Source: Candidatus Sulfotelmatobacter sp. (lineage in GTDB: Bacteria > Acidobacteriota > Terriglobia > Terriglobales > Acidobacteriaceae). From it: a DNA stretch of 36,222 nucleotides. The stretch lies in NCBI GenBank assembly GCA_025928375.1, contig JAICJP010000005.1, positions 1 to 36,222 on the forward strand, given 5' to 3'. Position numbers and translations under genes: made by a program. Below are positions 25,966-34,899 of the stretch, piece after piece. Position 1 is the first letter of the stretch. The number at the start of each line of letters is the position of its first letter. The notes below the pieces were generated by a model. That model searched no databases and was not told the DNA's origin. It worked only from the letters and a program-made list of their open reading frames with translations.

Positions 25966-26028
25966 AGTGACTTGCCATCAGAGTCGGCCTTCCTGGCTCG
26001 CAGGGCGCACTCGAGAATCGTTTTAATA

Positions 26029-26058
26029 TTGACATTTCCCGGCTGTCCATAATTCAAT
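26029..26058 (+). promoter_or_regulatory. Candidate promoter of the APC permease gene
   Basis: A perfect -35 TTGACA (26029-26034) is followed after 18 nt by TTCAAT (26053-26058), a weak -10, 10 nt before the permease ATG. The short leader matches the lack of a Shine-Dalgarno there. Confidence 0.4.
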
Positions 26059-26068
26059 AGCCGTTCCC

Positions 26069-27463
26069 ATGGAAACCCGCTCCGCCGCTCCTTCTGCCGG
26101 TACAACCGCCGTTCCACGCCTGCGCCGTACCCTGACGCTGTGGGACCTGATTTTCTACGGCATCGTCCTGATCCAGCCCATCGCTCCGGTCCCGCTCTAT
26201 GGCGTGGCGCAGAAGCTTTCCGATGGACACTTTGTCACGATCATCCTGATTGCGCTGTTTGCGATGTTGATCACCGCGGTGAGCTATGGCCGCATGGGCG
26301 CGCTTTACCCCACTGCGGGATCGGCCTACACCTACGTCGGCAAGGGCCTGAACCCGCACCTGGGCTTTCTCGCGGGCTGGGCGATGATTCTCGACTATCT
26401 TCTGCAACCCCTCATCAATACTGTCTGGATCGCGACCGCGCTGCACGAGCGCTACCTGCACCAGGTCCCATTCGTGGCCTGGGCTTTAATTATCGTGGGC
26501 ATTATGACCCTCCTCAACCTGGCGGGCGTGAAATCATCCTCGAACACGAACAAGGTTCTGCTGGCGGTGATGTCGGTCGTGGTGGTGTTCTTCATCGTCC
26601 TAGCGATCAAGTTCTTGTATGGCGGCCAGGGCTGGGCCGGGCTGTTTTCGCTACAGCCGTTGTACGACCCGAAGACGTTCAACTCGCACAAGATTCTCAC
26701 CGCGACCTCATTTGCGGCCCTGACCTATATCGGCTTCGATGGCGTAACTACGCTCGCCGAAGACGTGGAGAATCCCAAGCGCAATGTATTGCTGGCGGTC
26801 GTCCTCACCTGCATTTTTGCGGGCGTGTGCAGCGGAATCGAAGCTTATCTGGGCGCGCGCGTGTGGCCCGACTGGCGCTCGTTTCCCAACCTCGAGACCG
26901 CCTTCATGGACATCTGCAGCCGCGTTGGTGGAGTGCTTCTGTTCAATGCCATGGGGCTGATTCTAATCGTCGCGGCGTTCGGTAGCGGCCTCACCGGCAC
27001 GCTGGGTGCAGCCCGGCTTCTTTTTGGCATGGGGCGCGATGGCGTTCTACCCAAGAAATTCTTCGGGCAGCTGAAGCCCGGCAGCAACACTCCGGTCAAC
27101 AACATTCTTCTGATTGGGGGACTCGCGTTTGTTGGCGCGGTGCTTCTTAACTACATCGGCAGCGCGTACCAACATGCGGGCGAGTTGCTTAATTTCGGTG
27201 CGTTTCTGGCTTTCATGGGCGTCAACTTGGCTTGCTTCTGGCAATTCGGCGTGCGACGCCAGCAAGGATACGAGCGCCGGATTCTTGCCGATGTCGTGCT
27301 GCCGATTATCGGGTTTCTTTTCTGTGGCCTGATCTGGGTCAACCTGAACATTATTGCCAAGACAGTCGGCGGGATCTGGTTCGCAGTTGGTATCCTTTAT
27401 GTTGGTTACAAGACGAATTGGTTCCGCTCCGCCCCGGTGATGATTGACTTCAGAGACTCCTAG
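26069..27463 (+). CDS. APC-superfamily amino acid permease
   Basis: A 464-residue inner-membrane transporter with about 12 hydrophobic helices. The first helix contains 'LTLWDLIFYGIVLIQPIAPVPLYG' and the third region 'YPTAGSAYTYVGKGLNPHLGFLAGWAMILDYLLQP', hallmarks of APC amino acid transporters. 'FAALTYIGFDGVTTLAEDVENPKRN' in helix 6 and 'LFGMGRDGVLPKKFFGQL' after helix 8 also fit. Substrate (amino acid, putrescine or other) cannot be assigned. The start has no good Shine-Dalgarno but matches the family's N-terminus. It is followed after 12 bp by a VOC-fold gene and likely shares its transcript. Confidence 0.92.
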   Translation: METRSAAPSAGTTAVPRLRRTLTLWDLIFYGIVLIQPIAPVPLYGVAQKLSDGHFVTIILIALFAMLITAVSYGRMGALYPTAGSAYTYVGKGLNPHLGFLAGWAMILDYLLQPLINTVWIATALHERYLHQVPFVAWALIIVGIMTLLNLAGVKSSSNTNKVLLAVMSVVVVFFIVLAIKFLYGGQGWAGLFSLQPLYDPKTFNSHKILTATSFAALTYIGFDGVTTLAEDVENPKRNVLLAVVLTCIFAGVCSGIEAYLGARVWPDWRSFPNLETAFMDICSRVGGVLLFNAMGLILIVAAFGSGLTGTLGAARLLFGMGRDGVLPKKFFGQLKPGSNTPVNNILLIGGLAFVGAVLLNYIGSAYQHAGELLNFGAFLAFMGVNLACFWQFGVRRQQGYERRILADVVLPIIGFLFCGLIWVNLNIIAKTVGGIWFAVGILYVGYKTNWFRSAPVMIDFRDS

Positions 27464-27475
27464 AAAGGCGCCGCC

Positions 27476-27850
27476 GTGCTCGGATCTGCAGGCATCATCG
27501 GCTTCGTGCCCGTCGCTGATTGTGACACGGCAAGGGCATTCTACGAGGGAGTGCTCGGCCTTCGTTTCCTGAAGGACGACGGTTTCGCCGTGGTCATGGA
27601 CGCGAATGGGATCATGCTCCGTCTCGTGAAGGTCCAGGCGGTCACTCCTGCGCAACACACGATTCTGGGCTGGCAGGTGAAAGGAATCGAGAGCACCGTG
27701 CAGCGACTCCAGGCCAAAGGAGTCCAGTTCGTCCGCTACGGATTTTTCAAGCAAGATGACTTAGGAATCTGGACTGCGCCGAATGGCGATAAGATCGCCT
27801 GGCTCAAAGATCCCGATGGGAACACGCTTTCCGTCTCAGAACACATCTAA
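27476..27850 (+). CDS. VOC (glyoxalase/bleomycin-resistance fold) protein
   Basis: A 124-residue vicinal-oxygen-chelate fold protein starting at GTG, with AAAGG 7 nt upstream. It shows the two beta-alpha-beta-beta-beta halves: 'IIGFVPVADCDTARAFYEGVLGLRF' and 'WQVKGIESTVQRLQAKGVQF...TAPNGDKIAWLKDPDGNTLSVSE'. The usual C-terminal metal-ligand Glu is plausible in 'LSVSEH', but the full set of metal ligands is not obvious. The family covers glyoxalase I, dioxygenases and drug-binding proteins, so no function is assigned. It follows the permease by 12 bp. Confidence 0.88.
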   Translation: MLGSAGIIGFVPVADCDTARAFYEGVLGLRFLKDDGFAVVMDANGIMLRLVKVQAVTPAQHTILGWQVKGIESTVQRLQAKGVQFVRYGFFKQDDLGIWTAPNGDKIAWLKDPDGNTLSVSEHI

Positions 27851-27856
27851 GGATCA

Positions 27857-27885
27857 GGAGTGTCCCATTGGAAGTGGGACACTCC
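27857..27885. terminator. Strong hairpin between convergent genes, probable bidirectional terminator
   Basis: GGAGTGTCCCA and TGGGACACTCC form perfect 11-bp arms around a 7-nt loop, between the convergent VOC and GH2 genes. Neither strand has a classical T-run next to it, so it may instead be a repeat element used as a transcript 3' end. Confidence 0.45.
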
Positions 27886-27887
27886 CA

Positions 27888-27913
27888 AATTACAAAATAC
27901 TCAATTACAAAAT
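27888..27913. repeat. Short tandem repeat AATTACAAAAT
   Basis: Two copies of AATTACAAAAT (27888-27898 and 27903-27913) with a 15-nt period, directly after the hairpin and just before the GH2 stop codon. AT-rich compared with its surroundings. Confidence 0.5.
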
Positions 27914-27921
27914 GACAAGAT

Positions 27922-30633
27922 CTACTCCGCGTTCCAACCCTTCACTTCCACGCTGGGCTTGGCCGCTCCCAACTCGCTGGCCCGGTAAGTCGCGGTGATC
28001 TCGCGCTTTTCGCCGGGCAGCAGCGAAATATAGTTATCTTCCCAGATGACCGGCAAAATCTCTTCCCCCTTGGGACCCTTATCCACTTTCAGGCGCACGA
28101 AGAACGCGAGACTCTTGCTGGGATTATCGACGGTTACGCGCGTGATTGCGTCCTCGCCCTTGCGCTCGGTGCGCTCGCTAATTTTCAGCTTCACTTTCGG
28201 CAATTCGGAGATAGACGTGTAATCAGCGTAGGAGGAAGTTGGAGTCATCCACCACGTAGTCTTTGCCCAGTCTAGCGTCTCGGGCTTGGTAGAGAGCCAG
28301 TAGAAGTTGGAGCCGACCAGCTTGCCAGTCGAGTCTTGCAAACGCAGCACGAGGAAATACGTGTTGCTCAGGCCGGAGACATCCGGCAGCGTAAAGATCT
28401 TCGCCGTGCTATCTGCCGAGGCATCCACCGGATTGTCCTGAGTGAATTTTTCCGTGCCATCCAGGTTGTAGATTTTCGTGGTCAGCTTCAGACCCTTGGC
28501 GTCTTCGTACTGGCTGCTTACGACCCAAATCGAATGATCGTCATAGCCGTAGATGGGATGCAGGTCTTCCATCGCCCGCTTGGCGCCGAAGTATCCGCCG
28601 CCCGGACGCAGATAGTAGTCGTACAAATGCCAGATCATAGAAGGCCACGCATTGTTCAGCATCCACTGGATCACGCCCGTGGCCTGATATTTGTTCCGGC
28701 TATACGCCTCGTACATTGCGCGCACGCCCTCATAAGTCTGCATCTGTGACTTGATGGCAAAGTCGTCGACGTTGTCTGATTTGCCGTAGCGATTCGCCAG
28801 CGCCTCGCTGAAGACATTAATGGTCTTAAATTCGCCGCCGCCCGCGTGGTAATTCCAAACGTCGTCGATTGGCCACATGTGATCCTTGCCGACCATCGCG
28901 CGAATGCTTTCGACGGGCGGCACGGCAGGTCCCATGCTGGTCTCGGAGTTAAAACCATACCCCCCGCCGCATCCACCGGGATTGCACAACTTGCGTCCGG
29001 GTTGCCCTTCAGGCGTGTCGACCTGCCAGTAGCTGGGGGCGATGTATTCATACGGACCGGACATCTTCATGCCGCTATCCCCAGTAACGCTGGTCTTCTT
29101 CCCGGTGGCCGATGAGACGACCGGATTGGGCCAGAACAAATCTTTTTCGATGTCGAGATACATCTGCTCCACATCCGGCGGCGGCGGATTGTCGCTTCCG
29201 TTCAGCCACATCACGAGGCTCGGATGACTACGAAGCCGGTAGATTTGGTCTCGCAGGGACTGCTTGGCGATCTCGAAATCTTCAGGCTTCCATCGTGGCC
29301 AGCGCTCCCAGAAATCGCAGCAGCACCATCCCGCCATCACCAGAATTCCCTGGCTGTCGGTGAGCTGATAAAACTCCTCCGTCTCCAGCTTGCCCTCCAA
29401 CCGTACCGTGTTCAGCCCCATATCTTTCACGTAACGGATTTCATCGTGTAACCGCTGCGAGTTCTCACGCAGCATCATGTCCGGCGTCCATCCCGCTCCG
29501 CGAATGAGTATGTTCTTGCCATTAATGTGAAACGCGCGTCCGCCAACCGAGTTGAAATCCGATGTGACTTCCCGAATCCCAAATTGCGTCGTCGTCTGAT
29601 CGCTCGCAGAGCCGTTTACGTCGAACTCCATCGCGAGCTTATAAAGTTCCGGCTTGCCCATCTGCGCCGGCCACCACAAGCGCGGATTGGAAACCACCAA
29701 TTGGGAGAATTTGTCGGGCGTGAAGGTCACATCCTTGGCCTCGTTGGGTCCAAGCTCTACCTCCTGGTCGAAATCAATGTTCTCGATTCGGCCTTTGAGT
29801 TTGCCTTTCACCGGCTGATCGGTGCCGTTCTTGACCTGAGCCGTCACTGTCAACTGCGCGCTGTCGTTGGCTGGAAGGTTCAGTTTCGATACCACCGTTG
29901 GGTAGCGCAGCGCGACAGGTCCGCTGGTCGTCAGGTAGACCTCGCGCCACAGTCCCATGTTCTTATCGGGCGGCGCCGGGTTCCAATCCACGAAGGTGAT
30001 TGCCAAATCGTGCTCGGTGGGCGCGAACACCTGAACCGCAAGCACGTTCTCTGCCCCAGGCTTGGTTTCTTTGGTGATGTTGAATTCGTAAGTTCGCCAG
30101 GCCCCGGCAACCTCGTCCGACTTCGCCACCTGCTTCCCGTTCAGCCAGATGTTGGCGCGATAGTTGATGCCGTTAAATTTCAGCCAGACGGTCTTTCCTT
30201 TATAGGACGGGGGCACTGCGAATGTCTTCCGGTACCACCACGAGACAGCATACGGGCTGTCCGGTGCCATCGGGATGTTGGAAAAATTACCGCCAATGGG
30301 ATAATTCACTCCAGGCAAACTGCGCAGATTCATTCCAAAATAAGGATCGGGGAAGATCTTGTCTTTAACTTGCGCCGCCACTACGGTGGTCGGAACAGTC
30401 ACTGGCATCCAGCCTTTCGCGGCAAACTGCGGACTGGAAATGACCTCGGGCTTGGCCTCGACCTTCGCAGAGGTCTGCAATGACCACCCTTCGTGCAGCA
30501 CCAGCCTCGCTTCCGCGGGGTGCGTCGAGGGATGTGAGGCTGCCGTTTTTTCCTGAGCTACGAGGGCTGAGACGAGGACGAACGGAATGACAAGGAAGAA
30601 TGAAAGAACTGCCTGTCGCTTGCCTGAATTCAT
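27922..30633 (-). CDS. Secreted GH2 exo-beta-D-glucosaminidase-like enzyme
   Basis: A 903-residue GH2 protein with a signal peptide (LSFFLVIPFVLVSALVAQ). The ATG at 30633 is chosen over an upstream one at 30702 because AGGAG lies 4 nt before it and the signal peptide follows at once. It has a jelly-roll N-terminal domain ('WWYRKTFAVP', 'WLKFNGINYRANIWLNGKQVA'), immunoglobulin-like domains, and a TIM barrel. The barrel carries 'HPSLVMWLNGSDNPPP' with a Ser-Asp pair (Asp481) in place of the usual Asn-Glu, and 'GFNSETSMGP' with Glu564 as probable nucleophile. The Ser-Asp substitution is the known marker of the CsxA-type exo-beta-D-glucosaminidase subfamily, which degrades chitosan oligomers from the non-reducing end. 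Beta-mannosidase is the main alternative. It diverges from the foldase gene. Confidence 0.88.
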   Translation of the reverse strand: MNSGKRQAVLSFFLVIPFVLVSALVAQEKTAASHPSTHPAEARLVLHEGWSLQTSAKVEAKPEVISSPQFAAKGWMPVTVPTTVVAAQVKDKIFPDPYFGMNLRSLPGVNYPIGGNFSNIPMAPDSPYAVSWWYRKTFAVPPSYKGKTVWLKFNGINYRANIWLNGKQVAKSDEVAGAWRTYEFNITKETKPGAENVLAVQVFAPTEHDLAITFVDWNPAPPDKNMGLWREVYLTTSGPVALRYPTVVSKLNLPANDSAQLTVTAQVKNGTDQPVKGKLKGRIENIDFDQEVELGPNEAKDVTFTPDKFSQLVVSNPRLWWPAQMGKPELYKLAMEFDVNGSASDQTTTQFGIREVTSDFNSVGGRAFHINGKNILIRGAGWTPDMMLRENSQRLHDEIRYVKDMGLNTVRLEGKLETEEFYQLTDSQGILVMAGWCCCDFWERWPRWKPEDFEIAKQSLRDQIYRLRSHPSLVMWLNGSDNPPPPDVEQMYLDIEKDLFWPNPVVSSATGKKTSVTGDSGMKMSGPYEYIAPSYWQVDTPEGQPGRKLCNPGGCGGGYGFNSETSMGPAVPPVESIRAMVGKDHMWPIDDVWNYHAGGGEFKTINVFSEALANRYGKSDNVDDFAIKSQMQTYEGVRAMYEAYSRNKYQATGVIQWMLNNAWPSMIWHLYDYYLRPGGGYFGAKRAMEDLHPIYGYDDHSIWVVSSQYEDAKGLKLTTKIYNLDGTEKFTQDNPVDASADSTAKIFTLPDVSGLSNTYFLVLRLQDSTGKLVGSNFYWLSTKPETLDWAKTTWWMTPTSSYADYTSISELPKVKLKISERTERKGEDAITRVTVDNPSKSLAFFVRLKVDKGPKGEEILPVIWEDNYISLLPGEKREITATYRASELGAAKPSVEVKGWNAE

Positions 30634-30824
30634 AGTGCTCCTGTGGGCGCGTAACCAGCCATCCGGGACGGTTGGAAATCTCCCGACCAGAATGGATAAC
30701 ACTTCTATTAATTCGTTTCAATAGCCGAATTCAGCTGGATGCAACGCGGGGGCCCAGCCGGCATCTGCGCCGTCGGGTCCTGCAACAGCTCTGGCCCATG
30801 CGCCGCGCCGCGTCCCCCATCGTT

Positions 30825-30830
30825 TATAAT
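30825..30830 (+). promoter_or_regulatory. Perfect -10 box upstream of foldase gene
   Basis: TATAAT at 30825-30830, 35 nt before the foldase ATG, in the 232-bp gap between divergent genes. The sequence 17-18 nt upstream is GC-rich and has no recognisable -35. No clear promoter was found for the divergent GH2 gene. Confidence 0.45.
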
Positions 30831-30865
30831 GGGTGCTTCGTCCCTATCCTTGGAGTGATAAGAAC

Positions 30866-32854
30866 ATGATTCGATTTCTGCAACAGTCTGGCCAGACGAC
30901 CAAGTATGTCTTAGGAGGCCTCCTGCTGATCATCTGCGCGTCCATGGTGATCACCCTCATCCCCGGCGGACTGGGGGGAGAGGTCTTCGGCGGCACGCCC
31001 GGGAAGGGCATTGTCGCCAAGGTGAATGGCGAGGACATCACTGCCGACGAGGTGCGCCAGACCGCCCGCCAGATGCTCCAGCAGCAGATGCCGCAGGGCA
31101 GCACTGCCAATATGAGTATGCTGTTGCCGTTTTTCACCCAGCGCGCGGCCGAGCAACTGATTACCCGCCAGGCATTGATTACCGAAGCCGGCCGAATGGG
31201 ACTGCGCAGCAGTCCGGAAGAAATCAAGAATGAGTTGCAGCACGGCCGCTATGCGGCAACTTTCTTTCCGGGAGGCACCTTCATCGGCCAGACCGAATAC
31301 GAAGACATGCTGCAGCGCGCGAATCTGACGCCTGCGAAGTTCGAAGAAGCCGTGGGCAATGACATCCTTCTGACCAAGTTGCAAGCCTTGATTTCCGGCA
31401 GCGCCAATGTAAGCGACGCTGAGATCCACGAGCAATTCGTCAAGCAGAACACTAAAGTCAAATTTGAATACGCGGTTCTCAAGCAGGACGATATTAAGAA
31501 AGGCCTGCACCCTACGAACGAGGAACTCAAGGCTTACTACGAGGGTCACAAAGCGACCTATGCCAATTCAATCCCCGAAAAGCGCCAGGTCAAGTACGCG
31601 GTGATCGACGTAAACAAGCTCGAGTCCAGCGTCCAGGTGACGCCCGACGATCTCCGGAAGTATTACGACGAACATCGCGATCAGTACCGCGTTCCCGAGC
31701 AGGTCAAGGTCAGTCACATCCTGATTAAGACCCCTCTCCCCGGACCTGACGGCAAGGTGGACGAGAAGGGCGCCGCCGAAGCCCAGCGCCGCGCCGAAGA
31801 TCTGCTCAAGCAGGTCAAGTCGGGTGCGAATTTTGAAGAACTCGCAAAAAAGTATTCCGAAGATCCCGGCAGCGCCAAGCAGGGTGGATCTCTGGGATGG
31901 ATCGGCAGAGGCCAGACCGTGCCCGAGTTCGAAAAGACCGCCTTTTCTCTGCCCAAGGGACAGATCAGCGATTTGATCAAGAGCAGTTACGGCTTCCACA
32001 TCATCCGCGTGGACGACAAGCAGGACGCCCACATGAAGTCGCCGGACGATGTGAAGAGCGAGATCGAACCGATCCTGAAGCACCAGAAGGCACTGCAGGC
32101 GGCCCAGAAGAAAGCGGACGACCTGCTCGCACAAGCTCGCAAGCAGAGCCTCGATGCCGCCGCGGCCGCACAGGGCGTGCCGGTGATTACCTCTGATTTC
32201 TTCTCTCGCAAAGATATGCTCCCCGGGCTTGGCCCGGCGCCGCAGTTTATGGACGCCGTCTTCACCGAACAGGAAAAATCTCCGCCCGACGAGGCTTCCT
32301 CCTCGCAGGGAATCGTCATCTATCAGTTGCTGGCAGTAAAGCCCGCAGCAACACCCAGCTTTGAGGAAATCAAGAGCCGCGTGGAAGATGAATTCAAGAA
32401 TGAGCGTTCTAATGTGCTGCTCACGCAAAAAGCGCAGGAACTCTCCGATCGCGCCAAGGCGGAGCACGATCTGAAACGCGCCGCTAAGGAACTGGGCGCG
32501 ACGATGAAGACCAGTGATCTCGTTGCTCCTGAGGGCCAGGTTCCCGAGGTGGGCTCGATGTCCGGGCAGGCTGCGGTGGCGTTCACCATGAAGCCCGGAG
32601 AGATTACCGGTCCCATCAACAATGGAAGCGACGCTTCGGTGCTTCAGATCCTCCAGCTCGAGCAGCCTTCGGAGGCCGAATACGCCGCGAAAAAAGATCA
32701 AATTCGCGATCAGTTGTTGCAGCAGAAACAGCAGGAGCGCTTCGGACTATTCGTCAGCAACGTAGTCGACCAGATGACCAAATCCGGCAAGATCCGCCGG
32801 AACGACGACGAACTCAAGGCGCTCAGCCGCAGCGGCAGCGAGCAAGGAATGTAA
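30866..32854 (+). CDS. SurA/PpiD-type periplasmic peptidyl-prolyl isomerase (foldase)
   Basis: A 662-residue periplasmic chaperone anchored by one N-terminal helix ('VLGGLLLIICASMVITLIP'), like PpiD. The ATG at 30866 has GGAG 10 nt upstream; a longer frame begins at 30833 but only adds an unlikely 11 residues. After the anchor comes a SurA-N-like helical domain ('VAKVNGEDITADEVRQTARQMLQQQMP', 'LITRQALITEAGRMGL'). A parvulin PPIase domain follows at ~280-390 ('VKVSHILIKTP', 'FEELAKKYSEDPGSAKQGGSLGWIGRG', 'SYGFHIIRVDDKQ'). The C-terminal ~270 residues look like a second, degenerate parvulin-like region plus a charged tail. It probably assists folding of outer-membrane and secreted proteins, such as the many exported enzymes here. 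Confidence 0.92.
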   Translation: MIRFLQQSGQTTKYVLGGLLLIICASMVITLIPGGLGGEVFGGTPGKGIVAKVNGEDITADEVRQTARQMLQQQMPQGSTANMSMLLPFFTQRAAEQLITRQALITEAGRMGLRSSPEEIKNELQHGRYAATFFPGGTFIGQTEYEDMLQRANLTPAKFEEAVGNDILLTKLQALISGSANVSDAEIHEQFVKQNTKVKFEYAVLKQDDIKKGLHPTNEELKAYYEGHKATYANSIPEKRQVKYAVIDVNKLESSVQVTPDDLRKYYDEHRDQYRVPEQVKVSHILIKTPLPGPDGKVDEKGAAEAQRRAEDLLKQVKSGANFEELAKKYSEDPGSAKQGGSLGWIGRGQTVPEFEKTAFSLPKGQISDLIKSSYGFHIIRVDDKQDAHMKSPDDVKSEIEPILKHQKALQAAQKKADDLLAQARKQSLDAAAAAQGVPVITSDFFSRKDMLPGLGPAPQFMDAVFTEQEKSPPDEASSSQGIVIYQLLAVKPAATPSFEEIKSRVEDEFKNERSNVLLTQKAQELSDRAKAEHDLKRAAKELGATMKTSDLVAPEGQVPEVGSMSGQAAVAFTMKPGEITGPINNGSDASVLQILQLEQPSEAEYAAKKDQIRDQLLQQKQQERFGLFVSNVVDQMTKSGKIRRNDDELKALSRSGSEQGM

Positions 32855-32862
32855 GCTGCTTC

Positions 32863-34359
32863 ATGTCTCTTCCGCGCGCCGCTGGTATTCTGCTTCATCC
32901 CACTTCGCTGCCTTCGCATGGCGGGGTGGGAGATTTCGGCCCGGCGGCTTATTCCTTTGTCGACTTCCTGGCGGCCGCGCGGCAGGGTATCTGGCAGGTG
33001 CTGCCACTTGGTCCTCTTGGCTACGGCAACTCGCCCTACTCGGCCACTTCAGCCTTTGCTGGAAACCCCATCCTGATCAGTTTGGAACGCCTTGCGGATC
33101 AGGGCTGGATCGATCGCACGCAACTTGCGCACCTGGATGCTGCGTCGGGTCCCGTCGACTACGATCGCGTGTTCCACCAGAAAATGCCTCTCCTGTTCGA
33201 AGCGGGAAGAGCATTTCTGAGATCCGCCTCGGGCGACTCTTTGCGCCGCTTCGAATCGTTCTGTTCGGAAAATTCCTGGTGGCTCGACGACTTCGTTCTT
33301 TTCGACGCCTTGCGTGCCAAGCACAAGCTGGCCTGCTGGAATCAGTGGCCGCACGAGTTGGCGCATCGGGAGCCCCCGGCGTTGGCCCAGGCTCGTAAAG
33401 AATTGGCCGACGACCTGAGAATACGACGCGCGCTGCAGTTTGCGTTTTACGAGCAATGGGCCGATCTTCGGCGCTACTGCCGCGAGCGGAACATTCGCAT
33501 CGTCGGCGATGTTGCAATCTTCGTGAACCACGACAGCGCCGACGTCTGGGTGCATCGCGAGTTGTTTCGCCTGAACGGCAATCTGGATCCAGAAGTCGTT
33601 GCCGGCGTTCCCCCGGATTTTTTCAGCAAGACGGGACAACGCTGGGGCAATCCCCTCTACCGCTGGGAGGTGATGAAAGAGCGTGGCTACCAGTGGTGGA
33701 TTCAGCGCTTACGCTGGGCCACGCGCAATTGCGACTACATCCGCCTCGACCATTTTCGCGGCTTCGACCAGTTCTGGGAAATTCCCGCGGGTGATGTTAC
33801 CGCCGTAAACGGCCGCTGGGTCGATGGCCCTCGCGACGACTTATTCTTGAAGCTGCGCGAAGCTCTGGGCGGGTTGCCGTTCTTTGCCGAGGATCTTGGT
33901 TTCATTACACCCGAGGTGCATGCGTTGCGGGATCGGCTGCAAATCCCTGGCATGGCTGTCCTGCAATTCGGCTTCGGGGATGAAGGCGCGCACATGTACC
34001 TGCCGCACCGTGCTGCCGGAAAAGTTATGTACACCGGCACGCATGATAATGATACGGTGGTCGGATGGTGGAATTCCGGCGCCGCAGATCACGAGCGCCG
34101 CAATGCTGAAGCCTATGTCGGCGCCAGCGATGATGGAATCCACTGGGCCTTCATCCGTGCAGCTGTCTGTTCACCCGCGAGTTTAAGCATCGTCCCGCTG
34201 CAAGATGTTTTCGGTCTGGGCAGCGATGCCCGCATGAACACTCCCAGTCTGGACAACGGGAACTGGCGCTGGCGTTTCCAGCAATCGCAACTGAAGGATG
34301 AATTCGCCGCGAAATTAGTCCACCTTGTCGAACTGAGCGATCGCGTTCCCAGACAGTAG
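32863..34359 (+). CDS. malQ: 4-alpha-glucanotransferase (amylomaltase, GH77)
   Basis: A 498-residue cytoplasmic enzyme transferring maltooligosaccharide units between alpha-1,4-glucans, in maltodextrin and glycogen metabolism. The length fits the short bacterial amylomaltase type. Family motifs include the N-terminal 'RAAGILLHPTSLPSHGGVGDFG', 'WQVLPLGPLGYGNSPYSATSAFAGNP', catalytic nucleophile Asp296 in RLDHFRGF, acid/base Glu343 in FFAEDLG, and Asp395 in GTHDND. The ATG follows the foldase stop by 8 nt, so the two are likely on one transcript, though a functional link is not evident. Confidence 0.95.
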   Translation: MSLPRAAGILLHPTSLPSHGGVGDFGPAAYSFVDFLAAARQGIWQVLPLGPLGYGNSPYSATSAFAGNPILISLERLADQGWIDRTQLAHLDAASGPVDYDRVFHQKMPLLFEAGRAFLRSASGDSLRRFESFCSENSWWLDDFVLFDALRAKHKLACWNQWPHELAHREPPALAQARKELADDLRIRRALQFAFYEQWADLRRYCRERNIRIVGDVAIFVNHDSADVWVHRELFRLNGNLDPEVVAGVPPDFFSKTGQRWGNPLYRWEVMKERGYQWWIQRLRWATRNCDYIRLDHFRGFDQFWEIPAGDVTAVNGRWVDGPRDDLFLKLREALGGLPFFAEDLGFITPEVHALRDRLQIPGMAVLQFGFGDEGAHMYLPHRAAGKVMYTGTHDNDTVVGWWNSGAADHERRNAEAYVGASDDGIHWAFIRAAVCSPASLSIVPLQDVFGLGSDARMNTPSLDNGNWRWRFQQSQLKDEFAAKLVHLVELSDRVPRQ

Positions 34360-34400
34360 AGAGTTTCCGTATCCGCTGCTGTTTAGCGCGCGCCGGCAAC

Positions 34401-34895
34401 TTACTTCAGCGGTCGCAAGCGAGTAGTTGCAGAAGGCAATCGACAAGCTTCCTCGCTGTCCTTCAATGCGGACTGGAGTTTGCTGCCCAAAATCCCGAGT
34501 TCTTCAATACTCAGCAACTGCTGCATGCGCTCAAAGAGTTGGCGCTCCTCCGTTCGAATATGTGTGGAAAGGCTACGCGCGAGAACTAAAATCTCATTTG
34601 AAGATAGACTGTCCTCCTGCGCGTTGGCGAACATGGTGCGCAGGTTTGCGTGCTCAGAAATCAGCTGCCTCACGAGTGCTCTCAACTCCTCAAACTTTTC
34701 CGCCGCAGGGAAAACAATCTCCTCCTCGGCCGCGAAATGAACCGCTATTTCGCTCTGAACCAGGTGTGCAACCTCCGCTTGCCACGCGCCCAGATCGTTC
34801 TGCGGAATGGGCGAGGCGCGCTCGATTCTTACGCACAGTGCCAGTGCGCGCTGGTGCTGGTGCGATAACGGAATCAGGCTTTTGTCGCGCAGCAT
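34401..34895 (-). CDS. Hemerythrin-like (HHE) protein
   Basis: A 164-residue all-helical protein with a hemerythrin HHE-type pattern: His12/14 (SHQHQRAL), His53 and Glu57-59 (VHFAAEEEIVFPAAE), His82 (SEHANLRTMF), and His112 with Glu116/117 (LSTHIRTEERQLFERMQ). These are the expected ligands for a di-iron centre binding O2, NO or sensing redox. No signal peptide, so cytoplasmic. The gene starts 4 nt after the stop of the HAD gene, so the two form one - strand unit. The C-terminal ~30 residues lie beyond the domain. Confidence 0.85.
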   Translation of the reverse strand: MLRDKSLIPLSHQHQRALALCVRIERASPIPQNDLGAWQAEVAHLVQSEIAVHFAAEEEIVFPAAEKFEELRALVRQLISEHANLRTMFANAQEDSLSSNEILVLARSLSTHIRTEERQLFERMQQLLSIEELGILGSKLQSALKDSEEACRLPSATTRLRPLK

Positions 34896-34899
34896 GGTG

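Noticed and set aside
29527-30483. 318-codon open frame opposite the GH2 gene
   Set aside because: The GH2 strand carries clear catalytic motifs; the opposite frame has none.
31568-32701. 377-codon open frame antisense to the foldase gene
   Set aside because: Low-complexity Leu/Arg/Gly/His composition, explained by the parvulin coding strand.
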